A stretch of DNA of 64,000 bases from Aquiflexum lacus (lineage in GTDB: Bacteria; Bacteroidota; Bacteroidia; Cytophagales; Cyclobacteriaceae), in NCBI RefSeq assembly GCF_015476655.1, contig NZ_JABFHF010000005.1:124001-188000 (forward strand). Reading direction: 5' to 3'. A program made the position numbers and the translations under genes. This document shows positions 1 to 9,928 of this stretch, piece after piece. Under the pieces are notes generated by a model. That model saw only the letters and a list, made by a program, of their open reading frames with translations. It ran no database searches and had not been told where the DNA came from. Position 1 is the first letter of the stretch; each line of letters begins with the position of its first letter.

Positions 1-2
1 TT

Positions 3-890
3 GAGACGATTGGTGCCATTGATGAGAACAATTTTGATTGGCCAGTATCGAGAGGAGAAAGCCTTGAGGTGCTCGATTATTTCTGTGAGCATTTACTTAA
101 AAGATTTGGAGAATATCAGGATGCGATGTACAGTGGTGATGAATTCTTATTTCATAGCAGACTCAGCTTCAGTCTCAATACCAAAATGCTCTCACCTTTG
201 GAAGTGGTCAGTCAAGTGGAAAGATATTTCGAATGCCATCAAGATTCGGTTTCGATTGCGCAAGTAGAGGGTTTTATCCGTCAGATAATTGGCTGGAGAG
301 AATATATGCGTGGGATTTATTGGGCAAAGATGCCTGAATTTGGATCAATGAATTATTTTGGGCATGATCAAAAGCTTCCTGATTTCTTTTGGACGGGTAA
401 AACTAAAATGAACTGCCTCAAACACAGTATAAGCCAATCCCTCAAATCGGCCTATGCCCACCACATTCAAAGACTGATGGTCACGGGTAATTTCGCTTTG
501 TTGGCGGGGATTGATCCGGATGAAGTGGACCAATGGTATTTGGGCATTTATATCGATGCGATTGAATGGGTGGAGATTACAAACACCCGAGGCATGAGTC
601 AATTTGCAGATGGCGGAATTGTAGGAACCAAACCCTATGTGTCCTCTGCCAATTATATAGATAAAATGAGCGATTACTGTCAAGGCTGTCACTATGATAA
701 AAAGTTAAAAATTGGTAAGAAGGCATGTCCTTTCAACAGTCTTTATTGGCATTTTTATAATCGAAATACAGATAAGTTAGCCAAGAACCCAAGAATTGGG
801 ATGATGTACAGAACTTGGGAAAAAATGAAGGACAAATCAGCGATTTTGGATCAAGCTGAGTTTTATTTGGAGAGGTTAGATGAGCTTTAG
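3..890 (+). CDS. Cryptochrome/photolyase-related protein with Fe-S cluster (5' end outside window)
   Basis: This is the C-terminal 295 residues of a DPRP-type (FeS-BCP) photolyase; the reading frame is open from base 3, so the gene starts upstream of the window. Such proteins bind FAD and repair (6-4) or related UV photoproducts in DNA using light. Four cysteines match the [4Fe-4S] ligands known from Agrobacterium PhrB: one in NCLKHS, two in YCQGC, one in KKACPF. The spacings of 88, 3 and 13 residues are the same as in PhrB (Cys350, 438, 441, 454). The FAD-binding helical part (FIRQIIGWREYMRG, NTRGMSQFADGG) is intact. The N-terminal antenna domain cannot be seen. It is followed by the convergent peptidase gene with a 9-bp gap. 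Confidence 0.9.
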   Translation, partial: ETIGAIDENNFDWPVSRGESLEVLDYFCEHLLKRFGEYQDAMYSGDEFLFHSRLSFSLNTKMLSPLEVVSQVERYFECHQDSVSIAQVEGFIRQIIGWREYMRGIYWAKMPEFGSMNYFGHDQKLPDFFWTGKTKMNCLKHSISQSLKSAYAHHIQRLMVTGNFALLAGIDPDEVDQWYLGIYIDAIEWVEITNTRGMSQFADGGIVGTKPYVSSANYIDKMSDYCQGCHYDKKLKIGKKACPFNSLYWHFYNRNTDKLAKNPRIGMMYRTWEKMKDKSAILDQAEFYLERLDEL

Positions 891-899
891 GAATTCAGA

Positions 900-2045
900 T
901 CATTGAATTTTTACTTTGTTATATTTTTTCATGATGGAAATGACTTCATGTATAGGTATAGCTTTTATGGAGTTTTCATCTTTACCAATCATGTCTGTTG
1001 CAGTAAACAAGGAATTGATAATAGCTTCCTCAGTCGCTTCAATGGTCGCCAAAAATAAGGGGCTCATGTCGTCATTTCTGAGGCATGTGTTTTGGTCAAG
1101 GTGAAAAGATGGTCTTTGATGTTTGATCAGATTTTCAGTGTAAGTCGAAAAAGCAATGACATAATCTCCTGATCCGTTGGAGGCAATCCCTCCTGTTTTT
1201 GCCAAGCCCATCATTGCCCTTTGGGCGATTCTTTTCAGATTTCTTTCATTCACAGGTGCGTCTGTAGCGACTACAATCATACATGAACCATCTGCAGAAG
1301 CCAAATGGTTGATATAACTATATTTTCCTAATTCAACACCTACAGGCACTCCATCAATTTGTAAAATCCCACCAAAATTAGATTGGACTAAAACGCCGAC
1401 AGTATATCCACCAAGAGATTCTGGCAGTTTTCTGGAAGAGGTTCCAATCCCACCCTTGAATCCAAAACATACGGTTCCCGTTCCTGCACCTGTATTTCCT
1501 TCTTCAACAATCCCTGATTTTGCATTTTCTATGGCAAAAAGCACCTCTTCTTTACTGATATGTTGCCCTCTGATGTCATTCAAAGTTCCATCGTTGGTTT
1601 CCCCTACTACCCCATTGACAGATTGTACTTTTTCATTTCCGGGTTGTCTCAGGGTATATTCAATGATTCCTTGTAGTCCGGCGGCTACACTTAATGTATT
1701 GGTAAGAACTATAGGACTTTCAATATTACCGAGTTCTTCTATTTGTGTGCTTCCTGCTAATTTACCAAAACCATTGCCTACAAATACCGCCGCAGGGACT
1801 TTTTCCTGAAACATGTTACCTTGATGAGGTAGTATTGCTGTCACCCCTGTCCGGATTGAGGAACCGTCAATTTTGGTAAAATGACCTACCATAACACCAT
1901 CTACATCCGTAATTGCATTATTTTCACCTAGAGGAAGTACCCCAATATTTATCCCAAAATCTCTAACTCGGTTTTGGGCATATATTGATTTGGTTGTCAT
2001 CACCATCAGGAATGCTGTTAAAAGGATTGTATTGATTTTGAGCAT
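900..2045 (-). CDS. P1 (S58) family peptidase, DmpA/BapA-like aminopeptidase, secreted
   Basis: An N-terminal-nucleophile hydrolase of the DmpA/BapA family, 381 residues from the start chosen here. Family members cleave N-terminal residues from small peptides, some of them D- or beta-amino-acid peptides; the substrate here is unknown. The precursor is expected to self-cleave before the nucleophile Ser of ADG-SCMIVV, which leaves a 128-residue beta chain, close to the roughly 126 residues of DmpA. The glycine-rich TGAGTGTVCFGFKGG and GGIASNGSGDYV segments are typical. The start at 2045 gives a signal peptide ending SIYA-Q; an upstream in-frame ATG at 2099 would add 18 residues and put the gene 15 bp behind the aldehyde dehydrogenase, so the two are probably co-transcribed. 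Confidence 0.88.
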   Translation of the reverse strand: MLKINTILLTAFLMVMTTKSIYAQNRVRDFGINIGVLPLGENNAITDVDGVMVGHFTKIDGSSIRTGVTAILPHQGNMFQEKVPAAVFVGNGFGKLAGSTQIEELGNIESPIVLTNTLSVAAGLQGIIEYTLRQPGNEKVQSVNGVVGETNDGTLNDIRGQHISKEEVLFAIENAKSGIVEEGNTGAGTGTVCFGFKGGIGTSSRKLPESLGGYTVGVLVQSNFGGILQIDGVPVGVELGKYSYINHLASADGSCMIVVATDAPVNERNLKRIAQRAMMGLAKTGGIASNGSGDYVIAFSTYTENLIKHQRPSFHLDQNTCLRNDDMSPLFLATIEATEEAIINSLFTATDMIGKDENSIKAIPIHEVISIMKKYNKVKIQ

Positions 2046-2114
2046 TGATATTTTATGAAAGCAGGTGGTTAAATTAATGTCTTTGGTAAAGTGGCTCATT
2101 TATTCATATCATTA

Positions 2115-3545
2115 CTAAAACCATTTTAGCAGTCCATCTATTATTTTCTTTCCTGTGATGCCATAAGGAGGATACAATGGTTTGATTGAAGTCATACCTA
2201 TTCTTTGCTTCATCACAGATTTTTCGTTGCTGAACGCTAGAAATCCAGCGTAGCCATGTGCTTTTCCGAATCCGCTGGTTTTAACTCCCCCAAACGGCAG
2301 TTCGTTTTGAAGAAAATGAAGTGAGCAATCATTGATGACGGCACCTCCTGAAGAAGTTTCTTTTAAAACCTTTTTCTGAATTGCCTTTTCTGTTGTGAAC
2401 AGGTATAGTGCCAGTGGTTTTGGCTTCAGGTTGATATAAGTGATTGCCTCCTCCAGATCGGTATAACCAAGAACAGGGAGAATTGGACCAAATATTTCTT
2501 CCTGCATAATTTCCATATCTTCTGTCAGGTTAGTGATGATAGTTGGCTCAAAATATTTCTCAGTCTCCTTATAGCTACCACCTGAATACAGAACAGCCCC
2601 TTTTTTTTCTGCATCAGAAAGTAGAATTTTGATTCTATTGATGTGTTTTGAATTGACAATTCTTGCATAATCTTTTGAATGCTGAATGCCCTTATTTTTG
2701 GGGTCATACATTTTTTGAATTTGTGCTTTGAGTAAGCTTAGAAAATTGTCCTTTACCGATTCGTGCACCAAGACATAATCAGGGGCAATACAGGTCTGTC
2801 CACAATTCAAAAATTTAGCATAAATGACCTTTTCTGCAGCATCGGACAAGTCCGATTTTTGGTCAATGATAGTTGGTGATTTTCCTCCAAGTTCCAATGT
2901 TACAGAACTGAGATTTTCTGCAGCAGCCTTCATGATTATTTTCCCAACAGCCGGACTACCTGTGAAAAAAATATGGTCAAATGGTTTTGCGAGTAGCATC
3001 TGTGAAACTTGAATCTCCCCTTCAACTACAGCTACGAGGCTTTTGTCGAAAGTCTCTTCTACAAGTCTTCTTATCAAAGCTGAGGTATGCGGTGTCATTT
3101 CGGAGGGCTTGATGATGGCAGTACATCCGGCGGCCAGAGCAGACACCAAAGGGCCAATGGCAAGATTGAAAGGGTAATTCCAAGGCGCAATGATCAGTGA
3201 GGTCCCTTTGGGTTCAAATTGAATCTGTGATTTGGCTCCGAGCATTATAATTGGAGTAGGTACTTTCTTGGGCTTCATCCAACCTTCTAAGTGCTTGATG
3301 GCATGGTTGATTTCATTGGTAACCACATAGATTTCACTGATGTCAATTTCAGGGTACGGTTTTTTGAAGTCAGCAAATACAGCCCTTCTAATGTCTTCCT
3401 GATTGATTTTGATCCAATTCAGTAACTTTTTTAAAAGTGCGATTCTCAACAGAGGGGTGCTGTTTCGCATTTTTAAAGCCTGGACTTTTTGGGCTGAAAA
3501 AATCTCATTGATGTGTTGCTGTACGATGGAATTATCTGGGTTCAT
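2115..3545 (-). CDS. Aldehyde dehydrogenase (class 3 / fatty-aldehyde type)
   Basis: An NAD(P)-dependent aldehyde dehydrogenase of 476 residues that oxidises an aldehyde to the acid. The cofactor motif FFTGSPAVGK is at residues 193-202, the general base Glu218 lies in LELGGKSP, and the nucleophile Cys252 lies in NCGQTC. The short N-terminus and the hydrophobic, basic C-terminus (GITGKKIIDGLLKWF) resemble class 3 enzymes, which act on medium- and long-chain aldehydes and may attach to membranes; the actual substrate is inference. It is the first gene of a probable two-gene minus-strand unit with the S58 peptidase. Confidence 0.92.
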   Translation of the reverse strand: MNPDNSIVQQHINEIFSAQKVQALKMRNSTPLLRIALLKKLLNWIKINQEDIRRAVFADFKKPYPEIDISEIYVVTNEINHAIKHLEGWMKPKKVPTPIIMLGAKSQIQFEPKGTSLIIAPWNYPFNLAIGPLVSALAAGCTAIIKPSEMTPHTSALIRRLVEETFDKSLVAVVEGEIQVSQMLLAKPFDHIFFTGSPAVGKIIMKAAAENLSSVTLELGGKSPTIIDQKSDLSDAAEKVIYAKFLNCGQTCIAPDYVLVHESVKDNFLSLLKAQIQKMYDPKNKGIQHSKDYARIVNSKHINRIKILLSDAEKKGAVLYSGGSYKETEKYFEPTIITNLTEDMEIMQEEIFGPILPVLGYTDLEEAITYINLKPKPLALYLFTTEKAIQKKVLKETSSGGAVINDCSLHFLQNELPFGGVKTSGFGKAHGYAGFLAFSNEKSVMKQRIGMTSIKPLYPPYGITGKKIIDGLLKWF

Positions 3546-3732
3546 TATTTTTTTAAATTGAAGGTTTTAAAATAGAAGGAATTCGACCGAAGATTAATTC
3601 AGTAATCTATTTAGATTCCGAAGCTCTATTTACTTCAGTTTGAGTTAATAATCAATTTCAATCTACATTTTGTCAAAAACCATTCCCTAGATTTAACGTT
3701 ATTACTTTATCACCTTAAAAAACAATTAAATT

Positions 3733-3858
3733 ATGAATTGGAGTTTGGAAAGGATTATTCCTCAAAGTTTATTGGGAGATAATCAAAGAATGAGATTGAT
3801 TAAAGAATATCTCAGACAATTAAAGAAAGAAAATGTAAGAAAAATCAAAAAGGCTTGA
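3733..3858 (+). CDS. Small basic protein, 41 residues, overlapping its own terminator
   Basis: A short reading frame starting ATG at 3733 encodes 41 residues: an N-terminal MNWSLERIIPQ, then a strongly basic helix-like tail (RLIKEYLRQLKKENVRKIKKA). The stop codon TGA lies inside the loop side of a hairpin followed by a T run, so gene and terminator are fused in a compact unit. It sits alone in a roughly 555-bp gap between divergent genes. The region after it (3873-4101) is very A+T rich and shows no other gene. No known family was recognised. It could be a real small protein or a small RNA whose 3' half happens to be open. Confidence 0.5.
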   Translation: MNWSLERIIPQSLLGDNQRMRLIKEYLRQLKKENVRKIKKA

Positions 3859-3872
3859 GAAAGCCTTTTTTT
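3847..3872 (+). terminator. Rho-independent terminator overlapping the end of the small gene
   Basis: The stem AAAGGCTT / AAGCCTTT closes on a GAGA loop and is followed by seven T residues. The stop codon at 3856-3858 is within the hairpin. Confidence 0.8.
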
Positions 3873-4101
3873 ATTTCAAAAACACTCATATATTACTAGG
3901 TTTTAAATTTTTAAAAATCAAGATAAATGCAAAAAAATGCATTTTAAATAAAATTTTTTGATAAATATTTGGAAATGAAAAACATTTAAATGTATTTTTA
4001 CACCTGATAATTGTATTTCACCTTTCAATCATCACCCTAATTCAAATTTAAGGCTTCTATCTATCTCACCCGCCTTTACATTTTATTTAAATATTATTGC
4101 T

Positions 4102-4623
4102 ATGGCAAACTATCTCACGCTCGCTGATAGAAAAATCTTCAACAGGTTGTTTCTTCAATTCACGCTTATCTTTGGAGTCCTCTTTTTTTCATTGACCAAA
4201 CTCCAAGCTCAAAGTCCCATACTTCTTGAAAAGTATATTTTAGATGAGGGTATGGAAAACACTGAATACCTGCAGACATTATTATACGATAATGTTCCGG
4301 CTATTTTGATTAGGAGTGGAGGAATTCAGGAAGTAAGATCAGGATTTCCACAAAGAGCTTCAGTTGATGCTTCTGATTTGGGATCTGTTGCCAATTCTGA
4401 GGATATTTTTCGAACTGTAAAACTCTTACAGGTCAACCTTACAAAGGAGCAGGATAAATCTGGATTGAGACTGAATCCTGATATGCTCAAAAATTTCTTC
4501 AATCTATATTATGTACTTATCAATTCTACAATTCCGCTGACTCAGGAAGAAGTTTCTGCAATGGTTTCTGGGTTTGAGGAAGGTCAGTACATATTTCTTT
4601 TTACAGTTAATTCGATCATGTAA
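4102..4623 (+). CDS. Unknown secreted protein, first gene of the type IX secretion operon
   Basis: A 173-residue protein of unknown family. It has a long N-terminus with a hydrophobic stretch (LFLQFTLIFGVLFFSLTKLQAQ), which looks like a signal peptide ending QA-Q near residue 36. The mature part has no recognised motif; it holds phrases such as LLYDNVPAILIRSGG, NLTKEQDKSGLRLNPDMLKNFFNLYYVLI and a hydrophobic C-terminus. It is 18 bp upstream of the giant adhesin gene and on the same strand, so the two are likely co-transcribed. Its role may be tied to adhesin export or anchoring, but this is only inference from position. Confidence 0.75.
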   Translation: MANYLTLADRKIFNRLFLQFTLIFGVLFFSLTKLQAQSPILLEKYILDEGMENTEYLQTLLYDNVPAILIRSGGIQEVRSGFPQRASVDASDLGSVANSEDIFRTVKLLQVNLTKEQDKSGLRLNPDMLKNFFNLYYVLINSTIPLTQEEVSAMVSGFEEGQYIFLFTVNSIM

Positions 4624-4641
4624 TTTTTAAACAGGAGAAAA

Positions 4642-7600
4642 ATGAAAAAGCTACAGATCAATTTTATCAACAGGACGTTCTTTACTAATTTCTATTTAGT
4701 AATAACCTTATTATTCCTCAGTACTTTGTCTTTTGCGCAAAATGACAATAGGATTCCTTTTACACATAGAGTAGGAAATCCTGCACCTCAAAATAATATC
4801 TTTAAGATCAGAGGTGATTTTGCCATCATAGGAAATACAAACCTCACTTTACAGGATCAAACCAAAGTTAACAATTCTCAAAATGAGATGGTGTATGTAG
4901 ACATTGACGGAGATGAGTCTACGTTGAATTCTTCTGCGGCCACCCTGGTTTTTTCACAAGAGAATGGTGCCGACCCCAACTGCTCTGAAATCCTCTATGC
5001 GGGATTATACTGGTCAGGAAGGGCTAAGCCTAGGGTCGGGGTGGAATTTGATGTCATAACCAGTTCCGAACCAGGAAATCAAGTTGAAAGCGTTTCTGAC
5101 CAAGAGCAATTGGTGTATCACTTGGATGATGTGAATTTCACCAATTATTCCATGTCTATTTCCAGAGGTGGATCTGAAAACAACAGGTTACCAAGGTTCA
5201 ATTTTATTTCCAATGCTGGAGGTGATTCATTTGCTTTTGAATTCAGGAACCTTGAGACAAATCCGGGAAGGTATAGAATCGGTAATGGGCCTTGGATTAC
5301 ACTGACCAATCAAGTTGTCGAAAGATTGGACAATATTTCCATCCTTACTTTTGATCCGGTCGAAATCACCGATGGCGACATGACGCTGACCTTTGACAGT
5401 ATGCAGAGGATCAATGAAACCAATGCTTTCTCTGAGTTTTACAGAAGTGGTTTGAATTACATCAGGCTTTCGGCTAATGGAGAGCACATTCCTGATATTG
5501 TAACTTCTGTCAGATTTGATAAGAGAAAGGTCAAAATCAAAGGACCGGCTTCATCTGAGTATTCCGTTGTCACAGCCTCAAATAACAATATTCTTTACCC
5601 ATTCAATGACTTGGAGGACATGTATGTTGGTTACACCGATGTTACGCAATATGTCAAAGCAAATGGAATCGGAGAGTATACCATTGCGGATATCGCTCTT
5701 TCTGAAGGAAATGGTGGACCTGTTGGATATTATGGACACTGGGGAATTATCGTTGTTTATGAAAACTCTAAGATGGATTGGAGAGATGTGACTGTTTTTG
5801 ACGGATATTCATTTGTTCTTTCTCCGAACAACATCGATGATACAACCGGGGAATTGAAAATTGATGGTTTCAATGCCGTTCAAAATGGAGCCGTTAACCT
5901 TAAGTTAGGGGTTATGGGAGGAGAAGGAGAAAGAGGACTAAGCGGTGATTATCTTGAAATCAGAAATGCAGCTGATTCAGAATGGGTAAGATTGCGACAT
6001 CCTTTAAATAGTACAAATAACTTTTTCAATTCATCTATTTATACGCCTGTTAGAGATAATGCCGGAGGTTTGGTGGCGAATCCGCGAAATCCAAATTTCT
6101 TAAACAACACAGGTATTGACATTGCGATGTGGGATGTGCCAAATCCTGATAACTCAATTATAGCGAATGCACAGACTTCAACAACTTTTAGGTATGGAAC
6201 CAATAGGGATGTTTATAATATTTATGCCATAGCTTTTTCAGTTGATTCCTATGTTCCTGAGATACAAGGGTTCAATGAAATTGTAGCCATTGGGGGGCAG
6301 AATCCAAGTGAAAATCCATCAGTTCGACCTGGAGAAGAAATTGGCTATTCATTGGAGATCAGGAATTTGGGAACAGAAGCCATTGAAAATGGTAAGCTCG
6401 TTATTCCTGTCCCCTTTACCACGACCTTTGTAAGTGCTGATTTTGAAGTGTTTTTCACTCCTAATACCGTAAATGCTCCTTATTTCGATCCTGAATTGGG
6501 TCCAACAGGTTCGATAGTATGGGAGATTGGAGAGATACCATTATCAGAAAACATCAATGATGTTTTTGCAACACTTACCTACACCCTAAAAGCAACTGAA
6601 GACTGTTTTATTTTGACCAATGAAGAATGTGAGCCTTTTGTTGCTATCAATGGAAGTCTATCAGGTAAAGGTCAAATTTCAGAAACTGAATTCACTGGAA
6701 TTCAATTGACGCAAGGATTTTTGGATGGTGATTGTGAAGGAGAACCTATTCAGGAAGCTTTGATATTGAATTTTTCTGGGGTTTCAGAATTTGTTCAGGC
6801 AAACTGTAGTGACTTTAATCTCTTTTTAGATTTTGAGTATTGTAATATTGATCCTGAAAATGGGGTAGCAGTTTCTGATATCAGAAGTTCATTCCCATCC
6901 GGTGTCAGATTTTTTGATGGATCTGATGCCACCAAGGACAAGGAATTTGATGAAAATAATCCATTCCCTGCGGTTACTGGAACATACTATGCCATCCCTG
7001 CCAATTCCAGTGATTGTATATATGAATTTAACATTCAGGTTACCATCGTAAATTCCGATCCAATCAATGAAGGTGCTGACCTTTTTGAATTCTGTCTTGG
7101 TGATGATGTTCCGAATTTCAATACTTTGATTTTGCCCAGCAACCAAGGAGAAGACGGAGAATACACGGTATTTTTCTTTACCGAAGAAGAAGGAATAGAT
7201 GCTTTATCAGGGTTTGAAGTTGATGCTTCCACTACCGGAACCTATACTATATGGGTAGCTGAAGGATCTACAGCTGATTGTACAGGTCCAAGAGTTCCTG
7301 TTTCCATTACTGTTAACAATTGTAGTTTCGAATTCGAAAAATCAGGTACACTTGTAGATGAGGATGGCAACGGAACAATCAATGCAGGTGATAAAATAGT
7401 CTACACCTTTACGATCACCAATAACGGTGAAGTAACCTTGACAAATATTACCATTGATGATCCTAAGGTTGAGATAATTGGTGGTCCATTGGAATCTTTG
7501 GCACCCGGAGAAAGTGATAGCACAACTTTCTCAGCCGAATATGTCCTTACTCAGGAAGATATTGATTCCGGATCTTTTACAAATATCGCTACAGTCACAG

Positions 7601-8940
7601 GAGACTATAATGATAAAGTAATAGAAGCGACTGATGAGGATATCCAAATATTTACGCAGGTCGGTGGCATTAGTATCCTCAAAGAAGCTGTGGAGGAAAC
7701 TTATTCCGTAATTGGTGATGTGTTGAATTACACAATTACTGTCACGAATACAGGAAACATTTCTTTGACAAATGTATCTGTAACTGATCCTCTTACAGGT
7801 TTTGAGGAAACCATACCCAATTTAGCTCCGGGCCAATCTGTGGTTTTTGAGACTTCCTACGAGGTTCAAGCCGGGGACTTGACTGCGGGAAGCGTCTTGA
7901 ACGCAGTATTCGTTACCGCCCAAGACCCACAAGGCAATGATGTTACTGCTGAGGATGATGCCATAGTGGGCGCCACAGCGAATCAAATTATTGCCAATGA
8001 TGATGAATTTGGTGAGTTCCCAGCTGATTTTGGAGGGGTTTTGGGTAGAATACTTGAAAATGACCTCCTCAATGGATCTCCTGTTAATTTCGAAGAAGTC
8101 AACTTTGAATTCATTGAGTTGGATGGCATCATCGGCCTCCTTACCAATGAACAAGGGGAATTGAGTCTTCTTCCTGGAGTGAATGAAGTCAGAGAATATA
8201 CCTTAAAGTATATTCTTAGAGAAAGTCTTAATCCTACCAATTCCGATGAAGCATTTGTGACTTTTAGACTGGTGGAATCTGATGTCAACTTAAGTGTTAC
8301 AAAAACCTCAAATGGATTAGAGATTTTTGAAGGTGATGAATTTGAATATGAGATTACTGTGGCCAACCAAGGAAGTAATGATGCCACAGCTGTGGAAGTT
8401 ATCGATGACCTTCCAAGCTCAGTGACTTATGTAAGCTCAAGATTTACTGCCAGTGATGCTGGGATCAGCGTCAATACAGAAGTAAGTGGATCTCGGGTAA
8501 GGTTCCTGGTCCCGGTCCTTCCTGCAGGTGCTAATATTGTCTTCTATATCAGGGTCAAAGCCAATGAACTTAATGGAGAGAATCCATTGAATATCACAAA
8601 CAGGGTCACTGTTTCATCTGCTGAGGAAGATACCAACCCATTGGATAATGTGGCTGAAGATCAAAATCAGATCAATCCTTTCTTTATACCCAATGTCATC
8701 ACGCCTAACGGCGATGGGAAAAATGACAGATTTGTTATCAAAGGCCTTCAAAAATTCAGTAGAACAGAAATAGTAATCTTCAATAGTTATGGAGACCATG
8801 TATATGAGGATCAAAATTATGAAAATAATTGGAGCGCGCAGGGTCTGGTAGCAGGTACGTATTTCTATGTGCTGAAAGGCACTAATAGTGAAGGTAGGGT
8901 CCATGAATTTAAAGGATGGATACAGGTAATCAAAAAATAA
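4642..8940 (+). CDS. Giant DUF11-repeat surface adhesin with type B (gliding) T9SS sorting domain
   Basis: A 1432-residue cell-surface protein. It has a signal peptide ending SFA-Q at about residue 33, then a large N-terminal region (about 40-540) with alternating beta-rich segments. Three DUF11-type Ig-like repeats lie at about 893-1005, 1008-1110 and 1216-1345, with a cadherin-like bladed segment between the last two. The C-terminal domain (about 1347-1432) starts FFIPNVITPNGDGKNDRF and ends EFKGWIQVIKK, the gliding-motility-associated type B sorting signal that directs export by the type IX secretion system. A good ribosome-binding site (AGGAGA) precedes the start. It overlaps nothing; the PorP/SprF-like partner follows 11 bp later. 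Type B substrates typically depend on such a partner for surface placement. Probable adhesin; ligand unknown. Confidence 0.9.
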   Translation: MKKLQINFINRTFFTNFYLVITLLFLSTLSFAQNDNRIPFTHRVGNPAPQNNIFKIRGDFAIIGNTNLTLQDQTKVNNSQNEMVYVDIDGDESTLNSSAATLVFSQENGADPNCSEILYAGLYWSGRAKPRVGVEFDVITSSEPGNQVESVSDQEQLVYHLDDVNFTNYSMSISRGGSENNRLPRFNFISNAGGDSFAFEFRNLETNPGRYRIGNGPWITLTNQVVERLDNISILTFDPVEITDGDMTLTFDSMQRINETNAFSEFYRSGLNYIRLSANGEHIPDIVTSVRFDKRKVKIKGPASSEYSVVTASNNNILYPFNDLEDMYVGYTDVTQYVKANGIGEYTIADIALSEGNGGPVGYYGHWGIIVVYENSKMDWRDVTVFDGYSFVLSPNNIDDTTGELKIDGFNAVQNGAVNLKLGVMGGEGERGLSGDYLEIRNAADSEWVRLRHPLNSTNNFFNSSIYTPVRDNAGGLVANPRNPNFLNNTGIDIAMWDVPNPDNSIIANAQTSTTFRYGTNRDVYNIYAIAFSVDSYVPEIQGFNEIVAIGGQNPSENPSVRPGEEIGYSLEIRNLGTEAIENGKLVIPVPFTTTFVSADFEVFFTPNTVNAPYFDPELGPTGSIVWEIGEIPLSENINDVFATLTYTLKATEDCFILTNEECEPFVAINGSLSGKGQISETEFTGIQLTQGFLDGDCEGEPIQEALILNFSGVSEFVQANCSDFNLFLDFEYCNIDPENGVAVSDIRSSFPSGVRFFDGSDATKDKEFDENNPFPAVTGTYYAIPANSSDCIYEFNIQVTIVNSDPINEGADLFEFCLGDDVPNFNTLILPSNQGEDGEYTVFFFTEEEGIDALSGFEVDASTTGTYTIWVAEGSTADCTGPRVPVSITVNNCSFEFEKSGTLVDEDGNGTINAGDKIVYTFTITNNGEVTLTNITIDDPKVEIIGGPLESLAPGESDSTTFSAEYVLTQEDIDSGSFTNIATVTGDYNDKVIEATDEDIQIFTQVGGISILKEAVEETYSVIGDVLNYTITVTNTGNISLTNVSVTDPLTGFEETIPNLAPGQSVVFETSYEVQAGDLTAGSVLNAVFVTAQDPQGNDVTAEDDAIVGATANQIIANDDEFGEFPADFGGVLGRILENDLLNGSPVNFEEVNFEFIELDGIIGLLTNEQGELSLLPGVNEVREYTLKYILRESLNPTNSDEAFVTFRLVESDVNLSVTKTSNGLEIFEGDEFEYEITVANQGSNDATAVEVIDDLPSSVTYVSSRFTASDAGISVNTEVSGSRVRFLVPVLPAGANIVFYIRVKANELNGENPLNITNRVTVSSAEEDTNPLDNVAEDQNQINPFFIPNVITPNGDGKNDRFVIKGLQKFSRTEIVIFNSYGDHVYEDQNYENNWSAQGLVAGTYFYVLKGTNSEGRVHEFKGWIQVIKK

Positions 8941-8951
8941 ATCTCGCAGGA

Positions 8952-9926
8952 ATGAAAAGAAATTTAAATCTCATTGGAGTTTGTTTGATGGTCGCCTTCT
9001 TGGCTTCCGGTCAGGCAATGGGGCAGCAGCTGCCACAGTTCAGCCAATATATATTCAATGGCTTGCACATTAATCCTGCGTATGCAGGCTATAAAAACCA
9101 GGGATATATTCAGAGTACCTATAGAAATCAATGGAATAATTTTCCCGGTGCACCTCGGACATTTACAGTCACTGCTGACCTTAGTGCCAATGAAGGCATG
9201 ATGGGTTTCGGGGCCTCAGTCCTGAGTGACCAAATGGGTCCAACAAGTACCACGACCGGTTTGCTTACCTACTCCTACAGGATACAGACTGGTAAGGAGT
9301 CATTTCTTGGACTCGGTGTCAGTGCAGGTGCATCACAGTATCAGATCAATGGAGACCTGTTGGATCCTTTGGATGGCGATGATGTGGAAATACCAGGAGG
9401 AATCAACAACATGTTCAGTCCAAATATGAATGTTGGATTATTCTTTCACAACAATAGATTTTATGCCGGACTAAGTAGCTACAACATGATAGGAAGAAGG
9501 GCTTTGGAGCGTGAAGATATTGCACTTGCTTTCCATGACTTGCATTTCTTTTTAACAGCAGGCATGATGGTTCCAATTACCGACAACATTCAGTTCAAAC
9601 CTTCTTTTCTTGTAAAAGAGGTAAAAGGAGCACCAACCAATGTGGATTTAAATGGCATGCTATTGTTTATGGAAAGACTTTGGATAGGTGCATCTTACAG
9701 ATCTAATCTCCATGTTTGGAATGACAACCTTGAAAGCAACTTAAGCAGAAGAAATGCGGTTGCCTTTATTTTTGAAGTATTTGCCACTGAAAATTTAAGG
9801 ATAGGGTATGCTTATGACGCAAATCTGAATGTCCTCCAAAATAACCGAAACAATTCTCATGAATTTTCTGTCGGTTACTATCTATCTCCCCGAAAAGTTA
9901 CAATGAAAAACCCTAGATGGTTCTGA
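8952..9926 (+). CDS. PorP/SprF family type IX secretion outer-membrane protein
   Basis: A 324-residue outer-membrane beta-barrel of the PorP/SprF family. Family members form a partner for type B sorting-domain substrates and help attach them to the cell surface or the gliding machinery. The diagnostic N-terminus after the signal peptide (GQQLPQFSQYIFNG, then HINPAYAGYKNQ) is present, as is the barrel-type C-terminus. The start at 8952 is preferred over an in-frame ATG at 8916 inside the adhesin gene, because it has an AGGA-like site just upstream and begins directly with the signal peptide MKRNLNLIG. It is sandwiched between its probable substrate and an OmpA-family protein. Confidence 0.93.
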   Translation: MKRNLNLIGVCLMVAFLASGQAMGQQLPQFSQYIFNGLHINPAYAGYKNQGYIQSTYRNQWNNFPGAPRTFTVTADLSANEGMMGFGASVLSDQMGPTSTTTGLLTYSYRIQTGKESFLGLGVSAGASQYQINGDLLDPLDGDDVEIPGGINNMFSPNMNVGLFFHNNRFYAGLSSYNMIGRRALEREDIALAFHDLHFFLTAGMMVPITDNIQFKPSFLVKEVKGAPTNVDLNGMLLFMERLWIGASYRSNLHVWNDNLESNLSRRNAVAFIFEVFATENLRIGYAYDANLNVLQNNRNNSHEFSVGYYLSPRKVTMKNPRWF

Positions 9927-9928
9927 TC

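Noticed and set aside
1-267. Open frame from base 1 encoding an 88-residue peptide
   Set aside because: It lies in another frame of the photolyase gene, which is open from base 3 and has clear family motifs.
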